Assembly (NCBI RefSeq): GCF_002847525.1
Contig: NZ_PKKM01000007.1
Span: 1-64,000 of the forward strand
Length of the DNA stretch: 64,000 nucleotides
Reading direction: 5' to 3'
Source: Schaalia odontolytica
GTDB taxonomy: Bacteria > Actinomycetota > Actinomycetes > Actinomycetales > Actinomycetaceae
Positions within the stretch are counted from its first letter, which is position 1, and each line of letters starts with the position of its first letter. Positions 1 to 8,921 of this stretch are shown one piece after another. A program made the translations under genes and the position numbers. The notes under the pieces are model-generated. The model worked only from the letters and a program-made list of their open reading frames with translations, did not search any database and was not told the DNA's origin.

Positions 1-99
1 TCCGCACTCGGATTCCGAAACCTCAACCACTACATCACCCGAGCACTCCTCGAAACCGGAGGATTCAGACCCCAACTACACCCTCAATTATGAAGAGCC
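1..99 (+). mobile_element. 3' end of an ISL3-family insertion sequence (transposase C-terminus)
   Basis: The frame open from base 1 encodes a C-terminal tail containing FRNLNHYITRALLETGGF and stops at TGA 91-93. This matches my memory of ISL3-family transposase C-termini. Six bases after the stop lies GAAGAGCC (92-99). Reverse-complemented, it reads GGCTCTTC, the same eight bases that begin the ISL3-like remnant at 32225; over the first 17 bases of the two ends 14 agree. This is what imperfect terminal inverted repeats of one IS type would look like. The element therefore ends at about base 99, directly against the CRISPR array. The rest of the element lies left of the window. Family assignment is from motif memory, not a search. 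Confidence 0.7.
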
Positions 100-3000
100 C
101 CTTTGATATACTGGTGGGGGTCTGGTAGGTTTCGACGTGTTGCTGAGAATTGATCACCGATCCCCTTTGATATACTGTTCACCTGGATGGCCCACAACAA
201 CACCTGCTGAGAATTGATCACCGATCCCCTTTGATATACTGCACCCGCTCATGACCGGCGAACCGAAGTGCTGAGAATTGATCACCGATCCCCTTTGATA
301 TACTGAGCAGGGGACGGGTCCGTTTATGAGGCTGCTGAGAATTGATCACCGATCCCCTTTGATATACTGTGGGCACGCCGCGCGATCGGGCGCGGACGCT
401 GAGAATTGATCACCGATCCCCTTTGATATACTGCACCCGCTCATGACCGGCGAACCGAAGTGCTGAGAATTGATCACCGATCCCCTTTGATATACTGGTC
501 TCTATCTCGACCCTTGTGCCCGGGCGCTGAGAATTGATCACCGATCCCCTTTGATATACTGCCGGTCGTGATCTGCCACTGGTGCAGGGGCTGAGAATTG
601 ATCACCGATCCCCTTTGATATACTGGGCGGCGGCTGCAGTGTCGTAGTTTGCGGCTGAGAATTGATCACCGATCCCCTTTGATATACTGTCAGGCCTGGC
701 CAGGTGCCAGAGCCAGAGCTGAGAATTGATCACCGATCCCCTTTGATATACTGAGGTAGGTCTTCAGGCGGACGATAGTGAGCTGAGAATTGATCACCGA
801 TCCCCTTTGATATACTGATCAGACGCGGAACGTGTACGAGCCGTTGCTGAGAATTGATCACCGATCCCCTTTGATATACTGGATCGACTGTCAGGCCGAG
901 GGGCGAGCGGCTGAGAATTGATCACCGATCCCCTTTGATATACTGGATCGACTGTCAGGCCGAGGGGCGAGCGGCTGAGAATTGATCACCGATCCCCTTT
1001 GATATACTGCCCGCGAAACGGTACAGCTTGCGGTTGGGCTGAGAATTGATCACCGATCCCCTTTGATATACTGAATTCCCGGTATATGCGCCGTTTTTGA
1101 GGCTGAGAATTGATCACCGATCCCCTTTGATATACTGGCCTTGGACTGGTCCGGCGACCCCGCCAGCTGAGAATTGATCACCGATCCCCTTTGATATACT
1201 GTCAGCGGTCACGTGACTTTCGATGCTCGGCTGAGAATTGATCACCGATCCCCTTTGATATACTGTCGGCTACCACCAAGACCGTCACCCTCGGCTGAGA
1301 ATTGATCACCGATCCCCTTTGATATACTGCCAGGACCTCGACGTCATCGCCGCCGCCGCTGAGAATTGATCACCGATCCCCTTTGATATACTGCGCGCGC
1401 TCAGGAGCGCCACGGCGGCGCGCTGAGAATTGATCACCGATCCCCTTTGATATACTGGACACCATTGAGGAGCGTCAGGACGTGCGCTGAGAATTGATCA
1501 CCGATCCCCTTTGATATACTGCGTTCTCGAAGATGTTGCTGTGTGCCACGCTGAGAATTGATCACCGATCCCCTTTGATATACTGAGTTTCGCCCGCCGG
1601 AGAGCAGCTGCAGGCTGAGAATTGATCACCGATCCCCTTTGATATACTGCGCCGCTCGACACGGACATCACGGACCGGCTGAGAATTGATCACCGATCCC
1701 CTTTGATATACTGTCTTGTCGATCTCTTCGCGAGCCAGGCGGCTGAGAATTGATCACCGATCCCCTTTGATATACTGGCTTGTTGACGCCGCGCGTCCAT
1801 GATGCGCTGAGAATTGATCACCGATCCCCTTTGATATACTGGCTGGAAACGAGAACTCGAACTGTGGGAGCTGAGAATTGATCACCGATCCCCTTTGATA
1901 TACTGACCAAGGGTTGATTGAAGTAGACGCCCGACTGAGAATTGATCACCGATCCCCTTTGATATACTGGTGGGCGCGAACGGCCAGGGAAAGACAAGCT
2001 GAGAATTGATCACCGATCCCCTTTGATATACTGCGCATGAGCGCGGTCTTTCCCGATTGACGCTGAGAATTGATCACCGATCCCCTTTGATATACTGGGC
2101 ACGCTCTGCGCCATTACTCGGCGACGCTGAGAATTGATCACCGATCCCCTTTGATATACTGACATCAACGACTACGTCGACGCCGCCATGCTGAGAATTG
2201 ATCACCGATCCCCTTTGATATACTGGATGGGGACCACACCATCGAAGCGGAGAGCTGAGAATTGATCACCGATCCCCTTTGATATACTGAAGCCGCGATC
2301 GAGCAATACGATCACATGCTGAGAATTGATCACCGATCCCCTTTGATATACTGCGTCGCGTTTACAAGTTCGCGTATTACAGCTGAGAATTGATCACCGA
2401 TCCCCTTTGATATACTGTTGTCGATCACCCACGCCTGCCAGGGGTGCTGAGAATTGATCACCGATCCCCTTTGATATACTGGTTCTTCGGCGCGCACACC
2501 GGGCGGTGGGCTGAGAATTGATCACCGATCCCCTTTGATATACTGCCGGATACATGTCGGTCGGCGTCGAGATGCTGAGAATTGATCACCGATCCCCTTT
2601 GATATACTGCCTACCTATATGGGCAGTCTACAGCTCGTGCTGAGAATTGATCACCGATCCCCTTTGATATACTGTCGACGGTCGGCGGCTGCTTGGAGCC
2701 GGGCTGAGAATTGATCACCGATCCCCTTTGATATACTGCCGACCTCGCGACCAAGCGACGGCGATAGCTGAGAATTGATCACCGATCCCCTTTGATATAC
2801 TGCGCCCACGTGACCATTACCAACCACAACGCTGAGAATTGATCACCGATCCCCTTTGATATACTGGTAGAGCCCAGCTGCACAGCGGTTCCGGGCTGAG
2901 AATTGATCACCGATCCCCTTTGATATACTGTACTGGCTTCCCATCCCCACGCGCCGTCGCTGAGAATTGATCACCGATCCCCTTTGATATACTGCACGGC

Positions 3001-3954
3001 CGCGCCGGCCGTGCCCGCGCTCGCTGAGAATTGATCACCGATCCCCTTTGATATACTGTCGGCAACCATGCCCGAGATCAGAATGAGCTGAGAATTGATC
3101 ACCGATCCCCTTTGATATACTGCTGCTGCCCGCGCCCGAGCGCCCGAGGTGCTGAGAATTGATCACCGATCCCCTTTGATATACTGACAACGGCAAGCTC
3201 ATCACCTACGAGCTGCTGAGAATTGATCACCGATCCCCTTTGATATACTGCCGTTGACGAGCAGGACGCGGCCAGCCTGCTGAGAATTGATCACCGATCC
3301 CCTTTGATATACTGGCGTCGTGAGCTGACACGCTTCATTCACGCTGAGAATTGATCACCGATCCCCTTTGATATACTGAGGTCGAGGAGGAGGTCTTCGC
3401 CGGCCTGCTGAGAATTGATCACCGATCCCCTTTGATATACTGTGATACTTACCAGCAGCTCGCCGTGCGAGCTGAGAATTGATCACCGATCCCCTTTGAT
3501 ATACTGTCGAGAGGCTGCGAGCTGCGATCTTCTCGCTGAGAATTGATCACCGATCCCCTTTGATATACTGGAAAACCACCGTCGGGACCATGCCGGGCGC
3601 TGAGAATTGATCACCGATCCCCTTTGATATACTGATCGCCCCGAGCGGCTTCGCGCCGAAAAGCTGAGAATTGATCACCGATCCCCTTTGATATACTGGT
3701 TGTCCGGTTCAAGCGGGGCAAGCTGTGCTGAGAATTGATCACCGATCCCCTTTGATATACTGATGGGCGCTGTCGATGCGCAAAACCTTGGCTGAGAATT
3801 GATCACCGATCCCCTTTGATATACTGTTCACAGACCGGCTTATACGTGTCGCCAGCTGAGAATTGATCACCGATCCCCTTTGATATACTGCCACCTTCGA
3901 TGGCATGCGCTCAGCCATGCTGAGAATTGATCACCGATCCCCTTTGATATACTG
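100..3954 (+). CRISPR. Type II-C CRISPR array, 60 intact repeats plus a truncated first repeat, 60 spacers
   Basis: The 36-nt repeat begins GCTGAGAATTGATC and ends CCCCTTTGATATACTG. The first intact copy is 142-177 and the last 3919-3954. Units are 64 bp with 28-nt spacers; one spacer (2610-2638) has 29. Repeats are essentially invariant; the copy at 1934 begins with A instead of G. Two spacers are duplicated: 242-269 equals 434-461, and 882-909 equals 946-973. Only the 3' 14-16 nt of the leftmost repeat (100-113) survive, next to the ISL3 end. The strand given is the crRNA sense, inferred because the repeat 5' half pairs with the anti-repeat at 8780-8793 and the repeat 3' end carries a rightward promoter. 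Many spacers are GC-rich and look like coding DNA, as expected for actinophage or plasmid targets. The array is convergent with the cas operon. Confidence 0.98.
104..112 (+). promoter_or_regulatory. Extended -10 promoter element embedded in the CRISPR repeat 3' end (first of 61 copies)
   Basis: TGATATACT fits an extended -10 (TG, one base, then TATACT). It occupies the last bases of every repeat, one base before the spacer. Transcription would begin 6-7 bases downstream, about 5-6 nt into each 28-nt spacer, giving a guide of roughly 22-23 nt. TTGATC lies 15 bp upstream in intact repeats and could act as a weak -35. In this truncated first repeat the -10 is kept while the 5' half is gone. Repeat-embedded promoters are known from Neisseria and Campylobacter type II-C systems; here it is inferred from sequence only. 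Confidence 0.65.
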
Positions 3955-4000
3955 AGATCCCCTAGTTTTCCCTGAAAAATAGCGGAAAACCAGGGGATCT
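3955..4000. terminator. Long hairpin between the CRISPR array and cas2
   Basis: AGATCCCCT (3955-3963) pairs with AGGGGATCT (3992-4000) and GTTTTCC (3965-3971) pairs with GGAAAAC (3984-3990), with one mismatch between the blocks: 16 bp of stem around a 12-nt loop. It starts at the base after the last repeat and ends 3 bp before the cas2 stop codon. It therefore sits between convergent transcripts and probably terminates both. There is no clear U-tract on either side. No long AT-rich leader is present, so this hairpin and the cas2 3' end may also be where Cas1-Cas2 integrates new spacers. Confidence 0.6.
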
Positions 4001-4003
4001 TCG

Positions 4004-4324
4004 TTAGAAAATCATGAGCTGTTCAGGCGAGCCGCGCTCCTTCCGAGGCTTCGCGTTCTCAAAACGAAGCCCCGTCGCCCACTGCCGATCCGTCAGTGCC
4101 AATACCCGAACCTGCCCACCCTCCGGCAGATGAGTCTTGATCGCCCGCAGCGTCGCATGATCCTGCCCACCGGTCGGCCAGTACTTCACGTACACGCTGA
4201 ACTGCACCATGCAGAAGCCCCAATCCAGAAGGTCATTGCGGAAACGCGTTGCCTCGCGACGCTGTTTCTTCGTCTCCACGGGGAGATCGAACATCACCAA
4301 GCACCACATAGCGTCATCCGCCAT
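4004..4324 (-). CDS. cas2: CRISPR-associated endonuclease Cas2 (type II)
   Basis: The product of about 106 aa begins MADDAMWCLVMFDLPVETK. The ferredoxin-like fold's first strand ends in the conserved aspartate of MFDLPV. Cas2 forms the core of the Cas1-Cas2 integrase that inserts spacers. I chose the ATG at 4324 because GGAG lies 8 nt upstream and because it follows the cas1 stop by one base; the frame stays open for 16 more upstream codons, but those overlap cas1 and have no Cas2 character. It is the last gene of cas9-cas1-cas2 and ends 3 bp from the hairpin bordering the array. No csn2 or cas4 is present, which defines subtype II-C. Confidence 0.95.
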   Translation of the reverse strand: MADDAMWCLVMFDLPVETKKQRREATRFRNDLLDWGFCMVQFSVYVKYWPTGGQDHATLRAIKTHLPEGGQVRVLALTDRQWATGLRFENAKPRKERGSPEQLMIF

Positions 4325-4325
4325 G

Positions 4326-5243
4326 TCAGTTCTCCGTACCCACAGACGACGGTCCCTGCCACGAGAACACATTGAGGCGATCGATGTCTCCCTCCACGTA
4401 ACGACCGAAAGACTGAGCCAGGGCTTCGGCTACGGCCGGGATACCGTGCCCATCTTGATCAAAGCGCTGGCAGGCAGCCGCCACTAGAAGTTGCTTCACC
4501 GGGCGATCCGAAGGAGATGCCGTGGGCGGGAGCTGCAGGGCGACCTCATCAATCGCCGGCCTAAAGGGCTCGATCAAATCGTCGGCAAGGGCGAAGGCAT
4601 TGCCTCGGCCGCGGTGGAAGACTCCAAGCGCGGGCGCCAGCCCCGCCGCCAGAACAGCGCGCATCAGGTGCCCACGCAGCACTGAATACCCGTAATCCAA
4701 ACAGGCGTTCGCACCGATCAGTTGGCCGGCTGCCGGTTGACGCCCGACACCCTTTCCGAGGGCGCGCGACCAGTACAGGCGAGCCGCCTGGGCCTCCACG
4801 TTTCCGGGGTCACCCGAACGAACCTGATCCGCGAGCGCGAGCAGTTCGCCGCTTCCCCGAATCTTGAGGTTTTTCAGAACCGAGGCTTGTCCCTCAATCT
4901 TTGCTCGAATCAGACGGGCCCACGCGTTCTTCTTCCGAGGCAGCGATACCTCCGCCTGGGCTCGATGACGGGCTGCTACTCGGCCATGATCTGACCACGA
5001 GTAGCAGCCTCCTTCCGGGATACCCCTCCAGTCACAGAAGAGCACAGCGACATCGGCCTCAGCTAATCGATGCAGAACAGCGGCGCTGAGAGCGACCTTC
5101 ATACCCACGAGGACAACAGCAACCTCAGCGACGGGAATAGTCGTTGATACTCCCTTTTCAGGGCACACCTCCACCCCACCACGCGTCGATCGAAGCTCAC
5201 CCTCGAAACCACACAGGTCGATCACACGCCACTGCTCTGCCAT
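4326..5243 (-). CDS. cas1: CRISPR-associated integrase Cas1 (type II)
   Basis: This 305-aa protein is the catalytic subunit of the spacer-acquisition integrase. The expected metal-binding residues are visible: Glu150 in NVEAQAARLYW, His210 in LGVFHRGRGN and the acidic cluster 221-225 in ADDLIEPFRP. Length is normal for type II Cas1. The start ATG at 5243 has GGAG 9 nt upstream, inside the last codons of cas9; the cas9 stop is 6 bp before this start, so the two are translationally linked. It is followed by cas2 with a one-base gap. Nothing suggests inactivation. Confidence 0.97.
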   Translation of the reverse strand: MAEQWRVIDLCGFEGELRSTRGGVEVCPEKGVSTTIPVAEVAVVLVGMKVALSAAVLHRLAEADVAVLFCDWRGIPEGGCYSWSDHGRVAARHRAQAEVSLPRKKNAWARLIRAKIEGQASVLKNLKIRGSGELLALADQVRSGDPGNVEAQAARLYWSRALGKGVGRQPAAGQLIGANACLDYGYSVLRGHLMRAVLAAGLAPALGVFHRGRGNAFALADDLIEPFRPAIDEVALQLPPTASPSDRPVKQLLVAAACQRFDQDGHGIPAVAEALAQSFGRYVEGDIDRLNVFSWQGPSSVGTEN

Positions 5244-5249
5244 CCGACA

Positions 5250-8200
5250 TCACTCCAGCATCATCGATACGGGCAACGATGCTGATGAGCGCCAACGCTC
5301 CTCACCCAGGCAGTTTCGCCGAATCACTCGAACACCACCTGCCTGGAGCAATACGTTTATGGCAGTCACCCAGCCGGGATCGTCAACTGCTTTACGCACC
5401 TCGTCTGGTGTTGGTTCGATGCCAAGCCTCGCAGCATCCTTATCATCAACAAACCCCTCCTTCGAGAGTAACAAGGGTTTAATTCGAATCTTTGAGGCCG
5501 ATTTGAAGCCCGCTACCCGCCATGCAGTGAGCTCGGGATACCGGGAAAACACCTTCGCGATAGAACCATCACCATACATTGATGGATTCAGCTGCAGCTC
5601 ATCGCCCTCAACTAGCCATCCAATCTGCGTGGCTGTCCCATCAGCGATTGCCTTGCGAATCTTAGTTTCCGAAGTACGCATTGAGATGCTCGACTGCATG
5701 AGTGGTGTCGTGAAGAGGTCTTGGTGCTTCATGCGGCGCAGATCCACCTGGAAGACTCGAACCATCGCATACGTTGTTTTCTTGCCATCAATGCGGTAAA
5801 TCCTTGCGTGATGAATCGAGTTTGCAAGCTTGACGTATCCGCCCCGCACCTTCAAGCACGCTGAAGGAGAACCAAAGAAGTTCAGTAGCTCCGTTGGTCC
5901 TACGTGCCTGCCATTTACGACGATTGTCCGATTCAGGTTCTCGGGAAGGCCTTTGACGGGATCAAAATCGGAGCAACGGGTGAGAGCTGTCCATAAAGCC
6001 GGAGTCTCAGCGCGGTCAATCAAATCAATAGGAATAGCATCTCCAAGCGCACATTGCACCCCCCTTTCCTTCATGGTTGTTGAACCCTTCTTCACGGGCT
6101 TCGTATGGGAGAAGGAAAACAGCGTATCTTCATGCACGGCGCTCGAATTCATTCGGAGACGGATGTTCTCATTGAAGGGAATTGCGTTGTCACTCAACGC
6201 AATATTGAAGAGCTCGACGCCGCGAAGCATCGACTCACGCCAGGATTCGAAGCGCTGCGACGCCTCGCCCGGTTTCCCATAGAAGTTCTTCCACGTCTCT
6301 TCTAGGCCAGCAAGACGTTGCGCGTCGCGCATGTTCACACGCAAGGCAAGCGTGCGGGACACCGACGGATTCATCAGCGCGATGACGAGTGCGTCCATCG
6401 CGTGGTGACGCCTGTCGAAACGAGTCTTGCCTCTGCCACCGATCAGATTGACTCGACTCTCAAAGCCCGAGGCCTTCCTAGCCTCCGCCGTCAGCTGGCC
6501 ACGGTAAACACCCACGGAAGGCACAGCCTCTTCGTCACGCGTACGGTAGAAGCCCTCGATACGAGTCCTCAGTTCAACAGCCATCCACGCAACGGACTCC
6601 ATCGAGCGACCATCGAACTCTTCATCCGGCTTACGGGACTTGAGACGGGCCGAAACCTCGCGCTGCAGCTGCTTGAACTGCTTGGGCGACATGCCGTTAT
6701 CACGCTGCCACATCTTCACACGATCAAGAGCGCCCTTCAGAGAGACACCCCCGTTCGTATGATCGGACGACGCCCACGCGGCAAAAGGAATGGCCCCCTT
6801 CTTGTGGTTACACGTACGGCATACCGCAGCCAGGTTGGAACGATCGTTCGTCGAGGACCCATCTGCGCGCGGGACGATGTGGTCCATTTCTGCCGTAGCG
6901 AACGAAATCGATGCACCACAGTACAGGCACTGACAGTTCTGCCTCTGCAGCGCAAAATACCTGATCTGATCAGACCGATGAATCTTGCCCGACAGCTTGA
7001 GTTTCTCTGCCATAACCGCGACAGCTACCTTATTCGCCTTACGGCGCTTCTCATTTTCTTGCATGAGCTCACGCGCAACTTTCTCGGACCCGAGACCGTC
7101 ACGCGCATGCTCAATGTTGATGACCGTCGGCTCGCCCCAGCGCTCCGTTGCAGTGTGCAGCCATCGGCTCACCTGCTTGAGCACGCGATCGACGGCCGGG
7201 TTGCCTGTCGGCGCAGCGATCGGCTCCACTGCAGGCTTCCAGTCATCTCCGACATTGAACTCCAGGCGACGTGCAGTGTGGAGATCTACGCCGTCACGCA
7301 GCATCCTGTCCGTCAGGCGACGAAGGCTATCCAGCGAGTATGCCGCTCGCCCCTGGGGTAGTGAAATCTTCTCGAATTCGACCTGGTCGCCCTCTGTCGC
7401 CTGCTCGAGCAGCTCTGCGACCTCATCGTTCACGTCGCTGGTATCTTCGGAGCCGCCGGAGTTCGAGAAGGCGTCCACAAAGTAGCCGCGCTGCTCATCA
7501 TCCGCGTCCTTCCACCACTCCTTGAGCCACTTGACTTTGCCGGCCATGATCTTCTCGGTGGTGACGTCGGTCGGGGGATTACGCAGGACCGGCGACCCAT
7601 CGAACGAGGCCTTCGCTGTACCACGCAGATCCGAACGCTCGATTCCCAAGTTATCCGCCAGATCCTGCCAGGTGACCTCCTGCTTGAGGCCAGCAATCAG
7701 CAGGAAGTCAGTCAGACCTTGCAGCTCCTCCGGAGTCAGCGGCCGCTCCGCGCGCCCCTCACGAACACGCAGGTTCGCCAACACACTGACAATGCGGAAC
7801 TTCTGGAATACAGGGTGTGCCTTCTCCGCACGCACATGCTTACCCTGACCCGGCAGCTCATCGTGCCCCACGAGGCCACGCTCCTTCGCGCTCCCCTTAG
7901 GGGACTTCGCCTGAAAAACGGCTCGGATCAGCCGATCACGGTCAGCAGGATCAATCTGCTGCACGTCGCAGATCCGGCGGATTTCCTCCGCATTATCGCT
8001 CTGGTGGAGTTTACCCTCGAGAATACCCTCGGGGCCACGCAGCTTCGGCGTGCCAGGGGCCTTCACATAGTCGGGGTGAGCGAGATACGCATCCACTAGC
8101 TGACCGGGGGTCGTGTCGGCTGGAAAATCCCTACCGAGGGAGGTACTGATTCGCTCGTTGAGTCCTTTCAGAAACTCACTCGGCTCTGCGGACTGCAGCA

Positions 8201-8666
8201 ACGTCTCAACCTTGGCGTAGGGGTTACGCCAGCCGCGGTGGCGAGCCATGTGACGCAGCGCGATCGACAACGCTGTCTTTCTCTTATCGTCGTCGGCGAT
8301 ATACCCCTCGAGTAGTCGCGAGCGCACATGCCATGGCTCTGTCGGATACTTGAATGTGGACTGATCAGGCAGCGGCCACCCGAAATCCTTGGAGATGACA
8401 CGATCCAGATTTGCCAATCGCTGACGGCGAGTGTGGTAGAGGCGCCTCGTTCGCCGGGCAACACCCGCCGTCAGTTTTCGGCTCTTCGCTGCCTTGTTTT
8501 CGTTCGGATCGACACCGGCGTCGTGAATGAAAACCATGGAGTTCAGCAGCTTGATGGGCTGATCGTTGCGGTCGACCTCAACCGCGCAGAAGCCAATAGA
8601 TTTCAGGCCGACATCGATGCCGACACGGTAGCGGATACCCGGGACATTTTCTGAGAAATCATTCAT
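5250..8666 (-). CDS. cas9: CRISPR-associated endonuclease Cas9, type II-C
   Basis: The RNA-guided DNA endonuclease has 1138 aa from the ATG at 8666, near the 1101 aa of A. naeslundii Cas9. Visible parts are RuvC-I YRVGIDVGLKSIGF (Asp18), an Arg-rich bridge helix (about residues 61-88), RuvC-II TVINIEHARDG (Glu519), an HNH domain with MDHIVPRADG (His596) and CRTCNHKKG (Asn620), and RuvC-III FDRRHHAMDALVIAL (His754, Asp757). Two CxxC pairs (about 580/583 and 616/619) bracket the HNH core, as in the zinc-binding HNH of A. naeslundii Cas9. All catalytic residues are present. The frame is open up to 8753, but those codons run into the tracrRNA terminator. ATGs at 8696 and 8675 are alternative starts. 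No strong Shine-Dalgarno precedes 8666, so the start is the least certain part. It heads the cas9-cas1-cas2 operon. Confidence 0.97.
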   Translation of the reverse strand: MNDFSENVPGIRYRVGIDVGLKSIGFCAVEVDRNDQPIKLLNSMVFIHDAGVDPNENKAAKSRKLTAGVARRTRRLYHTRRQRLANLDRVISKDFGWPLPDQSTFKYPTEPWHVRSRLLEGYIADDDKRKTALSIALRHMARHRGWRNPYAKVETLLQSAEPSEFLKGLNERISTSLGRDFPADTTPGQLVDAYLAHPDYVKAPGTPKLRGPEGILEGKLHQSDNAEEIRRICDVQQIDPADRDRLIRAVFQAKSPKGSAKERGLVGHDELPGQGKHVRAEKAHPVFQKFRIVSVLANLRVREGRAERPLTPEELQGLTDFLLIAGLKQEVTWQDLADNLGIERSDLRGTAKASFDGSPVLRNPPTDVTTEKIMAGKVKWLKEWWKDADDEQRGYFVDAFSNSGGSEDTSDVNDEVAELLEQATEGDQVEFEKISLPQGRAAYSLDSLRRLTDRMLRDGVDLHTARRLEFNVGDDWKPAVEPIAAPTGNPAVDRVLKQVSRWLHTATERWGEPTVINIEHARDGLGSEKVARELMQENEKRRKANKVAVAVMAEKLKLSGKIHRSDQIRYFALQRQNCQCLYCGASISFATAEMDHIVPRADGSSTNDRSNLAAVCRTCNHKKGAIPFAAWASSDHTNGGVSLKGALDRVKMWQRDNGMSPKQFKQLQREVSARLKSRKPDEEFDGRSMESVAWMAVELRTRIEGFYRTRDEEAVPSVGVYRGQLTAEARKASGFESRVNLIGGRGKTRFDRRHHAMDALVIALMNPSVSRTLALRVNMRDAQRLAGLEETWKNFYGKPGEASQRFESWRESMLRGVELFNIALSDNAIPFNENIRLRMNSSAVHEDTLFSFSHTKPVKKGSTTMKERGVQCALGDAIPIDLIDRAETPALWTALTRCSDFDPVKGLPENLNRTIVVNGRHVGPTELLNFFGSPSACLKVRGGYVKLANSIHHARIYRIDGKKTTYAMVRVFQVDLRRMKHQDLFTTPLMQSSISMRTSETKIRKAIADGTATQIGWLVEGDELQLNPSMYGDGSIAKVFSRYPELTAWRVAGFKSASKIRIKPLLLSKEGFVDDKDAARLGIEPTPDEVRKAVDDPGWVTAINVLLQAGGVRVIRRNCLGEERWRSSASLPVSMMLE

Positions 8667-8708
8667 GGAACACATAGTGTCACACCGCACACACATTTGC
8701 GTACGCTT

Positions 8709-8811
8709 TAAAAAATTACCGGGCCCTTCGCGGAGAAGGACCCGGTGGAGCATTCGGAGCCGCTAACGAGTCGGCTCTTACTAAGAATTGATCTGCAACC
8801 ATGCTACCCCG
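8709..8811 (-). ncRNA. tracrRNA
   Basis: The plus strand at 8781-8793 reads CTAAGAATTGATC, matching the repeat CTGAGAATTGATC at 12 of 13 positions. The minus-strand RNA can therefore pair with 13-14 nt of the repeat with G-U wobbles. Short further pairings (GGU with ACC, GGGG at 8807-8810 with CCCC) could form a bulged upper stem. Going 3', there is a nexus-like hairpin (8757-8762 with 8772-8777) and a strong terminator hairpin (8718-8746, ACCGGG and CCTTC arms) followed by a U-rich tail from 8715 to 8708. The 3' end is well defined; the 5' end near 8811 is a guess. It lies about 42 bp upstream of cas9 on the same strand. Confidence 0.88.
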
Positions 8812-8921
8812 GCACGATCGGAGATGCAAGCCACATCCACGAGGACTTTTCGGCGAGGCCACCCCACCCACTTCCGCGCGCCACTGCGACACATGGGGCG
8901 CGATCCTGAAACAATGGGGGC

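Noticed and set aside
8667..8753. 29 extra codons at the cas9 N-terminus
   Set aside because: They overlap the tracrRNA terminator arm, have no Cas9 similarity and lack a ribosome-binding site; Cas9 similarity begins just before RYRVGIDVG.
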